64,000 nt of DNA, taken from positions 124,001-188,000 of the forward strand of contig CACJQI010000002.1 in assembly GCA_902595535.1 (NCBI GenBank), read 5' to 3'. The position numbers and the translations under genes were made by a program. Shown here piece by piece: positions 40,337 through 49,485 of this stretch (its first letter is position 1; every line of letters begins with the position of its first letter). The notes under the pieces were generated by a model that worked only from the letters and a program-made list of their open reading frames with translations, searched no databases and was not told the DNA's origin. The stretch comes from an uncultured Pelagibacteraceae bacterium. Its GTDB lineage: Bacteria; Pseudomonadota; Alphaproteobacteria; Pelagibacterales; Pelagibacteraceae.

Positions 40337-41607
40337 CTCTTAATAACTTTTTGAACTTGATTTTCTGAAATTTTAAAACCATTTTTAACCCAAATCTCTT
40401 CGATTAATTTAAATTTATTTCCTAAAGTTTTACCTTCAGGAATATTAAAATCATTCATTAGTGTCTTTGCTGATATTGGCATTATTGGAATTACTTTATC
40501 TTTGTAGTTTTCAAGTAAATTTATTAATTTTTTTTCAACTTTATTAGATGTAAAAATCTTAAAATTTATAATATCGATTACTGCTTCATTACCATTGTAA
40601 TATAAATATTTATTAAGATTTTTTTCTGTAAATTTTTTTATATCTATTCCTTCATTATAAAAATCATTAATCATTTTTAGCCTTTTTTGATCTTTTTTAG
40701 AAATATTAAACTTATATAAAAAATATTCAGTATTATCAGTTCCATCAATTACCATGAGAGATAACAAAAAAAGAAAATCGATATTAAATATATTATTTTT
40801 TGCATATGAGTTTAGTTTTTTAAAATTTTCTAGATTTTTAAATTGAGGAAATATAAGATATAAAAGCTCTAAGCTTAGATCGTCTTCAAATAATTTTAAA
40901 AAATTCTTCGAATTAGTTAATTTTTTAAATTCATCTAATAATCTTTCACTAGATAATTTTGATATTCCTTCGATATTTCTTTTTATTATTTTAATTGTTT
41001 CTTGCCTATGCTTATGATTTGAATAGTTTGTAAAAAAACGTACGTATCTTAGAATTCTTAAGTAGTCCTCTTTAATTCTATTTTCTGTATCACCTATGAA
41101 GTTTATTAAACCTTCCTCTAAATCTTTCTTTCCATTATTTGGATCAAATAAGTTGCCATTTTTATCAGAATAAATTGAATTAATTGAGAAATCTCTTCTT
41201 TCTGCATCTTCTTTCCAATCTGATGAAAATTCTATCTTGGCATGTCTTCCATCTGTAACGACATCTTTTCTTAAAGATGTAATTTCATATTTTTGTTTAT
41301 CAATTAATGCTGTAATTGTTCCATGTTCAATTCCAGTTTCATAGTAATCAATTTGATTTTTTTTTAACGCTTCACAAACTTCATTTGGTTTTAAATTTGT
41401 AGCAAGGTCTATATCGTCAATGGCTTCTTTTTTTATAACTTTTCTTACACACCCTCCCACATATCTCGCTTCACTATTTTTAGAGTAGCTATTAATTGCG
41501 TCAAAAATTTTATTTGCAGGTGTGTTAATAGTTATATCTTTGAGATTTTTACTTACATAATCAAGATTTTGAGATCTTAAAAAAATTTTATCTAAAAAAT
41601 TATTCAT
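40333..41607 (-). CDS. cca: CCA tRNA nucleotidyltransferase / poly(A) polymerase family
   Basis: Class II nucleotidyltransferase that repairs or adds the tRNA 3' CCA. The head shows the GGxxR motif ARYVGGCVRKVIKKEAIDDIDLATNL with the DxD pair, then TDGRHAKIEFSSDWKEDAERRDFSINSIY and the RNA-binding helical segment EDYLRILRYVRFF and SSERLLDEFKKL. 424 residues. It begins 3 nt after the encoded CCA of the tRNA-Gln gene, so its mRNA may start at the processed tRNA end. Because all three tRNA genes here encode CCA, repair is the more likely job. Confidence 0.93.
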   Translation of the reverse strand: MNNFLDKIFLRSQNLDYVSKNLKDITINTPANKIFDAINSYSKNSEARYVGGCVRKVIKKEAIDDIDLATNLKPNEVCEALKKNQIDYYETGIEHGTITALIDKQKYEITSLRKDVVTDGRHAKIEFSSDWKEDAERRDFSINSIYSDKNGNLFDPNNGKKDLEEGLINFIGDTENRIKEDYLRILRYVRFFTNYSNHKHRQETIKIIKRNIEGISKLSSERLLDEFKKLTNSKNFLKLFEDDLSLELLYLIFPQFKNLENFKKLNSYAKNNIFNIDFLFLLSLMVIDGTDNTEYFLYKFNISKKDQKRLKMINDFYNEGIDIKKFTEKNLNKYLYYNGNEAVIDIINFKIFTSNKVEKKLINLLENYKDKVIPIMPISAKTLMNDFNIPEGKTLGNKFKLIEEIWVKNGFKISENQVQKVIKS

Positions 41608-41610
41608 ATA

Positions 41611-41684
41611 TGGCTGGGGCGCTAGGATTCGAACCTAGGATGCCGGTACCAAAAACCAGTGCCTTACCGCTTGGCTACGCCCCA
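41611..41684 (-). tRNA. tRNA-Gln(TTG)
   Basis: The cloverleaf is complete: acceptor TGGGGCG/CGCCCCA with the T1-A72 pair typical of tRNA-Gln, D-arm GCC..GGC with AAGCGGTAA, anticodon stem CTGGT/ACCGG with loop TTTTGGT (anticodon TTG), T-arm CCTAG/CTAGG-type with canonical TTCGAAT, discriminator G and encoded CCA. It lies 33 nt after the ispE stop and 3 nt before the cca ATG, all on the minus strand. Confidence 0.96.
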
Positions 41685-41717
41685 ATATTAATTTCGTATA
41701 ACATAAAAATATAAAAT

Positions 41718-42563
41718 TTATAGAGTTTTTGATGTATTACACCAATAATTTCTAAATTTTCTCTTAAATTGAACTTTTGCCATCTCACAATCTTTTTTTG
41801 AATGAAAATATGCAACCAATACTGAACCTGAACCAGTCATTCTCACAAATAATGGTTTTTTTAAATTTTCTAAAAATAATTTGATTTTTTTAAGCTTTGG
41901 ATATTTTAAGAAAGCAACATTCTCTAAAGCATTATTTTGTTTGGACAAATATTGCAGACTAAACATTAACTTTTTTGGTCTATTATATTTTGATCTTGTA
42001 AAATTTTTAACCCCTGAATAAATCGTCTTTGTAGAACACCCAAAATTTGGCTTTACCAAAAGTACGTAAAATTTACTACAATTAGAAAATTTTTTAATAT
42101 TATTATTAGATTTTAAAATTCCATTTTTAAGATCCGCTCCTAGAATTACATCTGATCCAATTGACTTAGAAATATCAGTAATTTTTTTTTGATTTATTTT
42201 AATATATTTCCTTTTTATTAAAAAATCTAAAATTCTAGCTGCATTCATTGATCCTCCACCAAGCCCTGCTTGCTGAGGTATATTCTTATTTATCTTTATT
42301 TGAAATTTTTTATTTCTAATTAGCTTTTCTTGATCAAGTATTTTAAATAAATTTGTAATTGTATTATTGCTGCTAATATTTTTAGAAAATTTTCCAAAAT
42401 AAGAAATTCGATGATCTAGACTATTAATTTGTTTAATCGTGATTGTGTCATGTAAATTAATAAAATAAAAAATGCTCTCTATTTTATGCAATAAATCATG
42501 TTTACCAGTTACATTTAATGCTAAATTAATTTTAGCAAATGATTTAACTCGATATGTCTTCAT
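41718..42563 (-). CDS. ispE: 4-diphosphocytidyl-2-C-methyl-D-erythritol kinase IspE
   Basis: GHMP kinase of the non-mevalonate isoprenoid pathway. N-terminal SFAKINLALNVTGKHDLLHKIESIF, the phosphate loop QQAGLGGGSMNAARIL near residue 92, SIGSDVILG, and the C-terminal MTGSGSVLVAYF. Length 281 is normal. Together with ispH in this window it supplies IPP and DMAPP, needed for quinones, undecaprenyl phosphate and the retinal route encoded at 55-59 kb. It begins directly after the TPR gene (no gap). Confidence 0.93.
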   Translation of the reverse strand: MKTYRVKSFAKINLALNVTGKHDLLHKIESIFYFINLHDTITIKQINSLDHRISYFGKFSKNISSNNTITNLFKILDQEKLIRNKKFQIKINKNIPQQAGLGGGSMNAARILDFLIKRKYIKINQKKITDISKSIGSDVILGADLKNGILKSNNNIKKFSNCSKFYVLLVKPNFGCSTKTIYSGVKNFTRSKYNRPKKLMFSLQYLSKQNNALENVAFLKYPKLKKIKLFLENLKKPLFVRMTGSGSVLVAYFHSKKDCEMAKVQFKRKFRNYWCNTSKTL

Positions 42564-44249
42564 TTAAGAATTTGTAACACCATCTATCAATTTTAATTGG
42601 ATATTTTTTCTAATATCTTCATCTGTATCTTCAAAGCTTAAAACGTTTTTCCAAAAATATCTTGCTTGAATCTTTCGATTTAATTTCCACAATATATCTC
42701 CATAATGATCATTTACTATTGGATCCTCTGGCATTAATTCAACTGCTCTTTTAAGATACTTTTCTGCCTCGACATAATTATCTATCAAATAATATGCCCA
42801 ACCAATTGAGTCGATAATATAAGGATCATTATTTTTAAGTGAGTAAGCCTTTTCCAACATTTGAAATGCTTCATCTATATTATAATCACGCTCCAACCAT
42901 GAGTATGCCAAATAATTAAGTGCATAAGCATCATCAGGATTTATTTCTAAGGAATGTAACAAATCTTTATCTGCTTTTTTATAATTACCTAAACGCTCAA
43001 AACTTCCTCCCCTTCTATATAATATGTCTGACTTAATATCTGAGTTCTCATCTAAAGTGGAGATAATCTGCGTATAATAATCTATTGCTTTTTTATATTT
43101 TTTTGAATTCTTATAAAAGTTAGCTATATCAAAAACCATTTTTAAATTTTGATCACCAATATTATCAAATTTTGCACTTATGAAATTTATTCCATCTTCA
43201 TAACCTTGTTCTTTAATGATAATTTGTGCCTCTTTTTTTACCTTAAACCAATAGTAAAACTCATCTTTTTTATCAAAATTTTTTAAAACTGTTTTAACTT
43301 TGTCATATTCTTTATTGAGATAAAAATTCTCAGCTACAAGAGTTAAATTAAATTTAAATTTTGGGTTCAAATAACTGGATAAATTTAAATAAAAATTAGA
43401 TTTTTCAATATCATCTTGTGAAGAATAAAGATTTGAAATCAAAAATAAAAATTCGCTTATTACATCATTGTGATTTTTACATGAAAAAATTTTATTAAAC
43501 TCTTTTATCTTATTTTTGTCTAACCAGCTTTTTGTTTGGGCTAATAATAAAGTTGAATTAATATATTCTAGTTGATCTCCAACAGCTTTGGCTTCATCTA
43601 TTTCTTGATTATCAATTAAATAGTTAATATAAAAAAATATATATCTAGAATAATCTCCTTGCTGATTATTAATTAAATTAAGAAAAAAAGAGCCAGTATT
43701 TTCTTCATCTAAATAACATCTTTGAAATGATTGAGATATTAAAGATAAATTTCCAAAATTCTGTTTACTTTTCAAAATTTTTTTGTTTTTAAATGTGTAG
43801 ATATATTGTCTTAAAGTTTCTGAAATTACTAAATTAAATCTTTTTTGATCTTTAAATTTTAAACTTTGAATTAAATATTCTTCAGCTTTTTTAAAATCAT
43901 TTTTTTTTAAGCTATCAATAACTAATAAAATATATGCATTGAAAAAATCTACATTAATTTTGTTATTTTTATTTTTAATTATATTAATTGCTTGGGCAAC
44001 TTTGTTTTCTAAGACTAATGAGTTTACATACCTTTTTAAATAAGAGTTATGTTTATTTATTAAAACTTTTGAAGCATTAAAAAATTTTAAGGCATCAGTA
44101 TTTTCTTTATTTTCGTATGCAATTATTCCAGAGAAATAATTTGTTAAATCCCTGGAATTAAAGTCATTAAAACTAGCACTTTTAGAATATACTTGCGTCT
44201 GATAGAATAATAAATAAAGAGCTAATACTTTTATTAGTTTATTAAACAT
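42564..44249 (-). CDS. Secreted or periplasmic TPR-repeat protein
   Basis: A 561-residue protein with an N-terminal signal sequence (MFNKLIKVLALYLLFYQTQVYS) and tetratricopeptide repeats, clearest in the C-terminal third: SDILYRRGGSFERLGNYKKADKDLLHSLEINPDDAYALNYLAYSWLER and IDSIGWAYYLIDNYVEAEKYLKRAVELMPEDPIVNDHYGDILWKL. TPR proteins are scaffolds; this position next to ispE is shared with other Alphaproteobacteria. The function is unknown. Its ATG is only 11 bp from the ATG of the divergent glycosylase gene. Confidence 0.8.
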   Translation of the reverse strand: MFNKLIKVLALYLLFYQTQVYSKSASFNDFNSRDLTNYFSGIIAYENKENTDALKFFNASKVLINKHNSYLKRYVNSLVLENKVAQAINIIKNKNNKINVDFFNAYILLVIDSLKKNDFKKAEEYLIQSLKFKDQKRFNLVISETLRQYIYTFKNKKILKSKQNFGNLSLISQSFQRCYLDEENTGSFFLNLINNQQGDYSRYIFFYINYLIDNQEIDEAKAVGDQLEYINSTLLLAQTKSWLDKNKIKEFNKIFSCKNHNDVISEFLFLISNLYSSQDDIEKSNFYLNLSSYLNPKFKFNLTLVAENFYLNKEYDKVKTVLKNFDKKDEFYYWFKVKKEAQIIIKEQGYEDGINFISAKFDNIGDQNLKMVFDIANFYKNSKKYKKAIDYYTQIISTLDENSDIKSDILYRRGGSFERLGNYKKADKDLLHSLEINPDDAYALNYLAYSWLERDYNIDEAFQMLEKAYSLKNNDPYIIDSIGWAYYLIDNYVEAEKYLKRAVELMPEDPIVNDHYGDILWKLNRKIQARYFWKNVLSFEDTDEDIRKNIQLKLIDGVTNS

Positions 44250-44260
44250 TTGATTATTCT

Positions 44261-44980
44261 ATGACTAAAAAACTTATAAATCAAAAAGGCAAATTAGACG
44301 AGGTATTAATAAATACAATAGAGCCAAACTTTATATTCTCAGATAAACCAATCAATAGATTTAACATAATTAATAATAGTGAAGATGCTTTTCCTGGAAA
44401 TAAACCTGATTTATTAAAAGATTTACAAAATCAAATAAATTCAATCGAAAATTGTAGTTTAAAAGACAATTCTCAAAATATTGTTCTTGGTGATGGAAAT
44501 ATTAATAGCTCAATCATGTTAATTGGCGAAGCGCCAGGAATAGAAGAAGATAAATCTGGTTCAACATTTAAAGGTGAAATTGGAGAACTATTAAACAAAA
44601 TGCTGCTAGCAATTGGAATAAAAAGACAAAATATTTATTGCAGTTATGCAATAAATTTTAGACCACCAGAAGATCGTAAACCCACTTCACTAGAAATTAA
44701 AAGATATTCAGTTTTTCTTAAAGAACATATTTCAATAATTAATCCAAAAATTATTATTCTAATGGGAAGCTCAGCAATGGAGGCTGTAACTGGCATTAAT
44801 ACCAAAATATCATCTGAAAGGGGTAAATGGAAAGAAATAATACTAAAAAACAAAACCTATCCAGTAATGATATCTTTTAATCCATCTTATCTAATTAGAT
44901 TTCCAGAAAATAAAAAGTATTCTTGGGAGGATTTAAAAAAAATTAAAAAGAAAATAAGTGAAATGAAGATTATCATTTAA
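44261..44980 (+). CDS. Uracil-DNA glycosylase superfamily protein, family-4-like, divergent active site
   Basis: Resembles the family 4/5 glycosylases: motif A MLIGEAPGIEEDKSG near residue 87 and the family-4 body NKMLLAIGIKRQNIYCSYAINFRPPEDRKPTSLEIKRYSVFLKEHI. Family 4 enzymes bind a 4Fe-4S cluster through cysteines in CxxC, KCRPP and ACRPFL-type segments; here these read NCSLKD, NFRPP and RYSVFL, so at least two ligands are missing. Motif B, usually HPS, is NPSYLIR. It may be an iron-free uracil glycosylase or have another lesion specificity. The N-terminal 65 residues are not recognisable. Confidence 0.75.
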   Translation: MTKKLINQKGKLDEVLINTIEPNFIFSDKPINRFNIINNSEDAFPGNKPDLLKDLQNQINSIENCSLKDNSQNIVLGDGNINSSIMLIGEAPGIEEDKSGSTFKGEIGELLNKMLLAIGIKRQNIYCSYAINFRPPEDRKPTSLEIKRYSVFLKEHISIINPKIIILMGSSAMEAVTGINTKISSERGKWKEIILKNKTYPVMISFNPSYLIRFPENKKYSWEDLKKIKKKISEMKIII

Positions 44981-44986
44981 TTCTAT

Positions 44987-45121
44987 ATGATTGAACAACA
45001 CAAACATTTAATTTCATGTTGTAAAAAGATATTTAATATTTCTAATTATGGTTTGTTGTGGATTTCTTTTATAAAAGGAGTTTTGGTCGGATTATTAATT
45101 TATCACTTTATTATATTGTAA
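44987..45121 (+). CDS. Small membrane protein, 44 residues (not in ORF track)
   Basis: ATG at 44987 opens a 44-codon frame whose TAA ends at 45121, exactly abutting the rnhB ATG at 45122. The peptide starts MIEQHKHLISCCKKIF and ends in a hydrophobic helix (SFIKGVLVGLLIYHFIIL) long enough to span the membrane. It fills the whole gap between the glycosylase gene (6 nt upstream) and rnhB, which in such a compact genome supports its being real. No family is recognised. Confidence 0.55.
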   Translation: MIEQHKHLISCCKKIFNISNYGLLWISFIKGVLVGLLIYHFIIL

Positions 45122-45694
45122 ATGAAAATCATAGCTGGTGTCGACGAAGTTGGTAGAGGAAGTTTAATAGGACCTGTTTACGCAGCAGCAGTAATTTTAA
45201 ATAAAAATATTGATAAAAAATTATTAAGAGACTCTAAGACTATTTCTAAAGTTAAAAGAGAATTATTATCAAATTATATTAAAAAGAATTCGATTTGGGT
45301 AATTGGTAAAGCATCAGTTAAGGAAATAGATAAAATTAATATCTTGCAAGCAAGTTTACTTGCAATGAAGAGAGCTATTAAAAAACTTAAAAAAAAACCT
45401 ACACAAATTTTAATTGATGGAAATAAAGTTCCCGATTTAAAAAATTATAATTTAAAAGCAATAATTAAAGGTGATCAAAAAATTCCCTCTATTTCTGCAG
45501 CATCAATTATTGCAAAGGTTGCTAGAGATAAATTTATTACAACGTTGGCAAAAACAAATAAAGGATACAATTGGGATCAAAATTTTGGGTATGGAACTAA
45601 GCAACATTTAAAAGCTATTAAAAAACTTGGTATCAGTAAGCATCATAGAAAAACCTTCTCACCTATAAATAATTACAAGACACACAATATCTAG
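45122..45694 (+). CDS. rnhB: Ribonuclease HII
   Basis: Removes ribonucleotides from DNA and RNA-DNA hybrids. The catalytic core is visible: [23 protein letters not shown] (first acidic residues), [45 protein letters not shown] and [29 protein letters not shown]. Length 190 is normal. It starts immediately after the 44-residue ORF. In many Alphaproteobacteria it precedes ccrM, as it does here. Confidence 0.95.
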   Translation: MKIIAGVDEVGRGSLIGPVYAAAVILNKNIDKKLLRDSKTISKVKRELLSNYIKKNSIWVIGKASVKEIDKINILQASLLAMKRAIKKLKKKPTQILIDGNKVPDLKNYNLKAIIKGDQKIPSISAASIIAKVARDKFITTLAKTNKGYNWDQNFGYGTKQHLKAIKKLGISKHHRKTFSPINNYKTHNI

Positions 45695-45721
45695 TCACGC
45701 TAATTAAGATAAGCACAAATC

Positions 45722-45770
45722 GAATCCAAATAATTCAATCTCAGGTTGACCCAAGAATCCATTTGGAGTC
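45722..45770. promoter_or_regulatory. Cluster of three GANTC methylation sites upstream of ccrM
   Basis: GAATC at 45722-45726, GAATC at 45755-45759 and GAGTC at 45766-45770 lie within 49 bp, just before the ccrM start at 45787. GANTC is the site methylated by CcrM-type enzymes, and in Caulobacter methylation of such sites represses the ccrM promoter. The dense cluster in such AT-rich DNA suggests the same feedback. Confidence 0.6.
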
Positions 45771-45786
45771 TAATTATTTTATACAA

Positions 45787-46857
45787 ATGAATACTGACTT
45801 TAAAAATAAAATTATTAATGGAGATAGTCTTGAAGAATTAAAAAAAATTCCAAGCGAGACTTTTGATATAGTTTTTGCAGACCCACCATACAATTTGCAA
45901 CTAAAGAATAAACTAACTAGACCAGATAGATCTAAAGTAAGTGCAGTTGATGATAAATGGGATCAATTTGAAAATTTTAAAAAATATGATGAATTTACAT
46001 ATGCATGGTTGACTGAGTGTAAAAGAATTTTAAAAAAAAATGGAGCTATCTGGGTAATAGGTAGTTATCACAATATTTTTAGAGTAGGAACTACAATTCA
46101 AAATTTAGGGTTCTGGATTTTAAATGATGTCATTTGGAATAAGAATAATCCTATGCCTAATTTTAGAGGCACACGATTTACAAACGCTCACGAAACTTTA
46201 ATTTGGGCTTCGAAAAGTGATAAATCAAAATATACTTTTAACTATCAGTCACTTAAATGCTTAAACGATGATTTGCAGATGAGATCTAATTGGAATTTAC
46301 CAATTTGTAATGGAACTGAAAGATTAAAAAAAAATGGGAAAAAGGTTCATTCAACACAAAAACCAGAAGCATTATTGCACCGGATTTTATTAGCTTCATC
46401 AAATAAGAATGATATGATTTTAGATCCTTTTTTGGGATCAGGTACGACAGCTACTGTGGCTAAAAAATTAGGTAGAAATTATTATGGTATTGAAAAAGAA
46501 AAAACTTATTTTAAAGTTGCTGAGCAAAGAATAAAAAATACAAAACCTATTGAAGATAATTTTTTAGATACTCTTAAAAATAATAGATCTAAACCGAGAA
46601 TTCCATTTGGTTCATTAGTCGAGTTAGGAATAATTAAACCAGGAACTAATATTTTTGATAATAAGAAAAAAATTACTGCAAGAATAATGGCTGATGGAAG
46701 CATTAAGCATAATCAAGCCGAAGGCTCTATTCATAAAGTTGCTGCAACTATTCTAGGAGCTGAAAGTTGTAATGGTTGGACTTATTGGCATTGTGATATT
46801 AATGGAAGAACTTATCCCATTGACTATTTAAGACAAAGATTAATTTCAAAGAATTAA
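45787..46857 (+). CDS. ccrM: CcrM-type adenine-N6 DNA methyltransferase (GANTC)
   Basis: Cell-cycle methyltransferase of the beta class. Catalytic DPPYNLQL near residue 33 precedes the SAM motif, as in the beta class; [33 protein letters not shown] and [33 protein letters not shown] match Caulobacter CcrM almost word for word, then [19 protein letters not shown] and [18 protein letters not shown]. The C-terminal extension ([17 protein letters not shown] to WTYWH) is the CcrM DNA-recognition domain. I choose the ATG at 45787 because homology starts there; the track used a TTG 24 nt earlier. It ends in a shared TTAA. Confidence 0.94.
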   Translation: MNTDFKNKIINGDSLEELKKIPSETFDIVFADPPYNLQLKNKLTRPDRSKVSAVDDKWDQFENFKKYDEFTYAWLTECKRILKKNGAIWVIGSYHNIFRVGTTIQNLGFWILNDVIWNKNNPMPNFRGTRFTNAHETLIWASKSDKSKYTFNYQSLKCLNDDLQMRSNWNLPICNGTERLKKNGKKVHSTQKPEALLHRILLASSNKNDMILDPFLGSGTTATVAKKLGRNYYGIEKEKTYFKVAEQRIKNTKPIEDNFLDTLKNNRSKPRIPFGSLVELGIIKPGTNIFDNKKKITARIMADGSIKHNQAEGSIHKVAATILGAESCNGWTYWHCDINGRTYPIDYLRQRLISKN

Positions 46858-48005
46858 TTTTTATAAATTCTCCCCAGATAATTTTCTAAAAATTTTTTAT
46901 TTTTAGTTAAAATCTTTAAACAAATATTTCTAAAAAAAATAATTATTGGATTTGACAAGTGAAAAGCAAATTGATTTATTTTTGATCTATTATTTACCAT
47001 TTTTACTTTTGATACTCTGCTATCATAGAATTGATCTTTGTTATTTATAATATTATCAAACAACTCATATCCACCTTCAATAGATTGTGAGGCTCCTTGT
47101 GCAAAAGAAGGTGGAAAAGCAAAAAAAGCATCTCCAACTAAAAAAATATTATCAACTGGTTTGAGATAACTTTTGCTAACAAAAACAGGGAAGTATTTAA
47201 TGTTAGTTAAATTATCTAAAATAGTAGCTGAAATTTTACCTTGTAACTTGTCTTTAATAGATTGAATGAAAGTTTCTTCTTTAAAAAGATTATAATTATC
47301 AAGTTTATTTGCTGTTAATTTATATTTTAGTATACCAATAAAATTAAATGCTTCATTATCATTACTTAATGGATAAATCACATGGTGAAAATCATGACCC
47401 ATAAATAATGAGATATTTTTTTTATTTATATTGCTGATATTGCTGCTTGAAATATTTCCTCTTATTGCAATAGAATTATCGTAAACAGGTTTTATTTGCT
47501 CATCAGAGATTAGTGATTTACTTTTAGAAAAAACACCATCGGAAATAATTAAATGATCGCAGTTAATTTTATTATTTTGATTAAATGTTAAAGTAATTTG
47601 ATTGCTAATTTTTTCAATTTTTTCAATATCATAACTATATTTGATAATATTATCGTCTAATCTATTTTTTAAAAATTCAACTAATTTAGATCTTTTAAGC
47701 GTTGTATACTTACAATTTTCAGAATTAAATTCTGATATATTTAGATCGCATATTTTTTTCTCTTTAATACTTTCGTAGAAATCAATTTTTTCAGGATTAA
47801 ATATTTCATTTTTATCCAAAGCATCAAATCCAATTTTATTTAAAATTTTAATAGAATTTGTAGATAATTGTATTCCATACCCTTCCTCCATATCAATTGA
47901 GCTGTTTTTTTCATAAATTGATAATGAATAATCAGGATTTTCTTTGAATAAGTTAGCAATAAACAAACCTGAAATCCCGGCTCCTATAATTGCTATTTTT
48001 TTCAT
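46854..48005 (-). CDS. FAD-dependent monooxygenase (class A, UbiH/PHBH fold)
   Basis: A 383-residue flavoprotein with the FAD-binding dinucleotide motif [19 protein letters not shown] at the N-terminus, a DG-type motif [13 protein letters not shown] near residue 155, and the second FAD motif [25 protein letters not shown] near 290. Such enzymes hydroxylate aromatic rings or ubiquinone precursors; the substrate here is not clear. It overlaps mutY by 4 nt upstream and shares a TTAA stop with convergent ccrM. Confidence 0.8.
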   Translation of the reverse strand: MKKIAIIGAGISGLFIANLFKENPDYSLSIYEKNSSIDMEEGYGIQLSTNSIKILNKIGFDALDKNEIFNPEKIDFYESIKEKKICDLNISEFNSENCKYTTLKRSKLVEFLKNRLDDNIIKYSYDIEKIEKISNQITLTFNQNNKINCDHLIISDGVFSKSKSLISDEQIKPVYDNSIAIRGNISSSNISNINKKNISLFMGHDFHHVIYPLSNDNEAFNFIGILKYKLTANKLDNYNLFKEETFIQSIKDKLQGKISATILDNLTNIKYFPVFVSKSYLKPVDNIFLVGDAFFAFPPSFAQGASQSIEGGYELFDNIINNKDQFYDSRVSKVKMVNNRSKINQFAFHLSNPIIIFFRNICLKILTKNKKFLENYLGRIYKN

Positions 48006-48982
48006 AGATTATGTTTAACAGACTGAAATATTTTTTTTGTAAATGTGGGAATTATATAATTTTCTAACTTTGATTTTTCAATCCATAAACCTTCTTTAGT
48101 TTTGTTTTTTGTATTCAAAAAATCTATAGAAATATTCATATTCATATTAGACATTTTAACACTTAATTTTTTGTTAGACTTTAGCAAAGAGTCAGAAAGA
48201 GTAATTTCTTTCATGGGAAAAATAAGTAAATTTTTCAAAAAATTAAATTTTTCATTTTTAATCAGTAGAATTTGATTGTTGTTCTTATATAGAGTTGCAA
48301 GATAAAATTTATCTATAATCTTTTTATTTTTTTTCTTAATTTCAAAGTCTTGCCTTTTGAATGAAAGACAATATTTAGTAATTGGGCATTTTTCACAATT
48401 AGGATTTTTTGGTTTACAGAGCAATGCTCCTATTTCCATCAAAGCCTGAACATAATCATTAGATCTTGATGTTTGTCCAAAAACTTTTTTTTTTTTATGA
48501 AGATTTTCCTTCTTAATCTCTTTCTCAGTTTTTAAATTTAAAATACGTTTTAATAATCTTTCTATATTTCCATCTAAAGGAATAATTTTTTGATTAAAAG
48601 CAATTGCAGAGATTGCACTAGCTGTGTAATCACCTATTCCAGGAAGTTTTATGAGCTCATCATAACTATTAGGAAGTCTTCCATTATATTTATCAATTAT
48701 CAATCTCGCACTTTTTTTAAGATTTTTTGCTCTAGAATAATAGCCAAGTCCTTGCCAATATCTTAAAAGCTTTGTTTCGTTAACTTTTGCTAAAGCTTCA
48801 AAATTTGGAATATTTTTTATAAAATTATTAAAATATGGAATAACTGTTGTTACCTGTGTTTGTTGCAACATAAATTCACTTACGAGAGTAAAATACTCTT
48901 TTTGCTTGGATGAACATTTTCTTCTCCAGGAAAGAGATCTTTTATTATTATCGTACCAATAAAGAATTTTTTTTGCTATCAT
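48002..48982 (-). CDS. mutY: A/G-specific adenine DNA glycosylase MutY
   Basis: Removes A mispaired with 8-oxoG. N-terminal WRR and the catalytic Glu in SEFMLQQTQVTTVIPYF, the HhH-GPD motif LPGIGDYTASAISAIAFNQKIIPLDGNIERLLKRI with its Asp, and the Fe-S ligands CKPKNPNCEKCPITKYC (Cx6Cx2Cx5C) are all present, followed by a NUDIX-like C-terminal domain for 8-oxoG recognition. Length 326. It starts 14 bp from the divergent DUF721 gene. Its complete Fe-S site contrasts with the glycosylase at 44.3 kb. Confidence 0.95.
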   Translation of the reverse strand: MIAKKILYWYDNNKRSLSWRRKCSSKQKEYFTLVSEFMLQQTQVTTVIPYFNNFIKNIPNFEALAKVNETKLLRYWQGLGYYSRAKNLKKSARLIIDKYNGRLPNSYDELIKLPGIGDYTASAISAIAFNQKIIPLDGNIERLLKRILNLKTEKEIKKENLHKKKKVFGQTSRSNDYVQALMEIGALLCKPKNPNCEKCPITKYCLSFKRQDFEIKKKNKKIIDKFYLATLYKNNNQILLIKNEKFNFLKNLLIFPMKEITLSDSLLKSNKKLSVKMSNMNMNISIDFLNTKNKTKEGLWIEKSKLENYIIPTFTKKIFQSVKHNL

Positions 48983-48996
48983 TGTGTCAATTCAAA

Positions 48997-49485
48997 ATGT
49001 CCATTAAAAATAATATTAAGCAGAGAAATTCAAGCTTTCAAGGATTAAGATCTTTTAAAGATACTTTACCAACAAGTGTTAAAAAAATTATTAACAAAAA
49101 AGGTCACATATATTCTGAAACTCTCAATAACTGGAAATATATTGTTGGAGATGAACTTTTTAAAATTTGTTATCCAAAAACATTTAAAAATTCAAACAGA
49201 TTTGGTGTTAGTACATTATTGATAATGGTAAAAAGAGGTCATGAAATTGACTTAGAATATTCAAAAAAAAATATTTTAGATAAAATGAATAGTTTTTTTG
49301 GTCATTCTGTAGTGGAAAAATTAAAATTTATAAGTTTTGATGATGAGCAGCAAATATTTGCAACACCCAACAACAACCAAGAAAATGTCGCAATTGATAA
49401 ATACAAAAATAAAATTAATGATGTAAAAAATGAAAAAATTAAAAAATCGTTAATTGAATTAACAAAAGTATTTAAAGAAAAATGA
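48997..49485 (+). CDS. DUF721 (DciA-like) protein
   Basis: A 162-residue basic protein with the DUF721 core ETLNNWKYIVGDELFKICYPKTF, LLIMVKRGHEIDLEYSKKNILDKMNSFFGHSVVEKLKFI. Members of this family include DciA, which loads the replicative helicase DnaB in bacteria lacking DnaC; whether this one does so is unknown. The Met at 48997 (MSIKNNIKQRN) is preferred; the track ORF runs back into mutY. Position mutY-DUF721-dsbA-smc is conserved in Alphaproteobacteria. Confidence 0.8.
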   Translation: MSIKNNIKQRNSSFQGLRSFKDTLPTSVKKIINKKGHIYSETLNNWKYIVGDELFKICYPKTFKNSNRFGVSTLLIMVKRGHEIDLEYSKKNILDKMNSFFGHSVVEKLKFISFDDEQQIFATPNNNQENVAIDKYKNKINDVKNEKIKKSLIELTKVFKEK

